From an uncultured Nocardioides sp. (GTDB taxonomy: Bacteria; Actinomycetota; Actinomycetes; Propionibacteriales; Nocardioidaceae): a DNA stretch of 5,435 nt. The position numbers and the translations under genes are program-made. Where the stretch lies: NCBI RefSeq assembly GCF_946885725.1, contig NZ_CAMPGZ010000239.1, positions 1-5,435 of the forward strand, written 5' to 3'. This document shows, one piece after another, positions 5,140 through 5,435 of the stretch. The stretch's first letter is position 1. Every line of letters begins with the position of its first letter. The notes under the pieces are model-generated. The model did not search any database. It worked only from the letters and a program-made list of their open reading frames with translations, and was not told the origin of the DNA.

Positions 5140-5435
<296 letters not shown>

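Overview
The window is high-GC chromosomal DNA from an actinobacterium, most likely Nocardioides or a relative (Propionibacteriales). This rests on base composition, start-codon context, protein sequences and gene order. The backbone is a conserved actinobacterial neighbourhood: the end of the F1Fo ATP synthase operon (atpD, atpC), a DUF2550 membrane protein, a PduO-type ATP:cob(I)alamin adenosyltransferase and murA.

Layout from left to right. 1-909 (minus): 5' part of murA, 303 codons, running off the left edge, with Asp in place of the usual active-site Cys. 910-966: a 57-bp divergent promoter region in which both genes appear to be leaderless. 967-1539 (plus): PduO-type adenosyltransferase. 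1540-1860: non-coding; it holds the left arm of a 96-bp inverted repeat, then a hairpin-rich leader. 1861-2436 and 2433-4097 (plus): a translationally coupled TadE-like / TadG-like pair with large, cysteine-containing extracytoplasmic parts. 4108-4203: right arm of the inverted repeat. 4215-4658 (minus): DUF2550 protein. 4730-5137 (minus): atpC. 5140-5435 (minus): 3' end of atpD, including the DELSEED motif.

The most notable point is that the tadE/tadG cassette sits between two housekeeping genes and is bracketed by a gap-free 96-bp inverted repeat (79/96 identical by hand count). Each arm folds into the same stem-loop, and one stem base pair has changed in a compensatory way (T-A in one arm, A-T in the other). 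Each arm starts a few bases after the stop codon of the flanking housekeeping gene, in the same orientation relative to that gene. Each also carries an actinobacterial-type DnaA box (TTGTCCACA) at its inner end. No transposase, recombinase or clear target-site duplication is visible, so the arms could be ends of a non-autonomous mobile cassette, dispersed repeats, or duplicated 3'-end elements.

The ATP synthase subunits supply energy conversion, MurA the first committed step of peptidoglycan synthesis, and the PduO enzyme coenzyme B12. The Tad-like pair is an accessory surface or pilus-related module with no assembly ATPase, platform protein or Flp pilin gene beside it.
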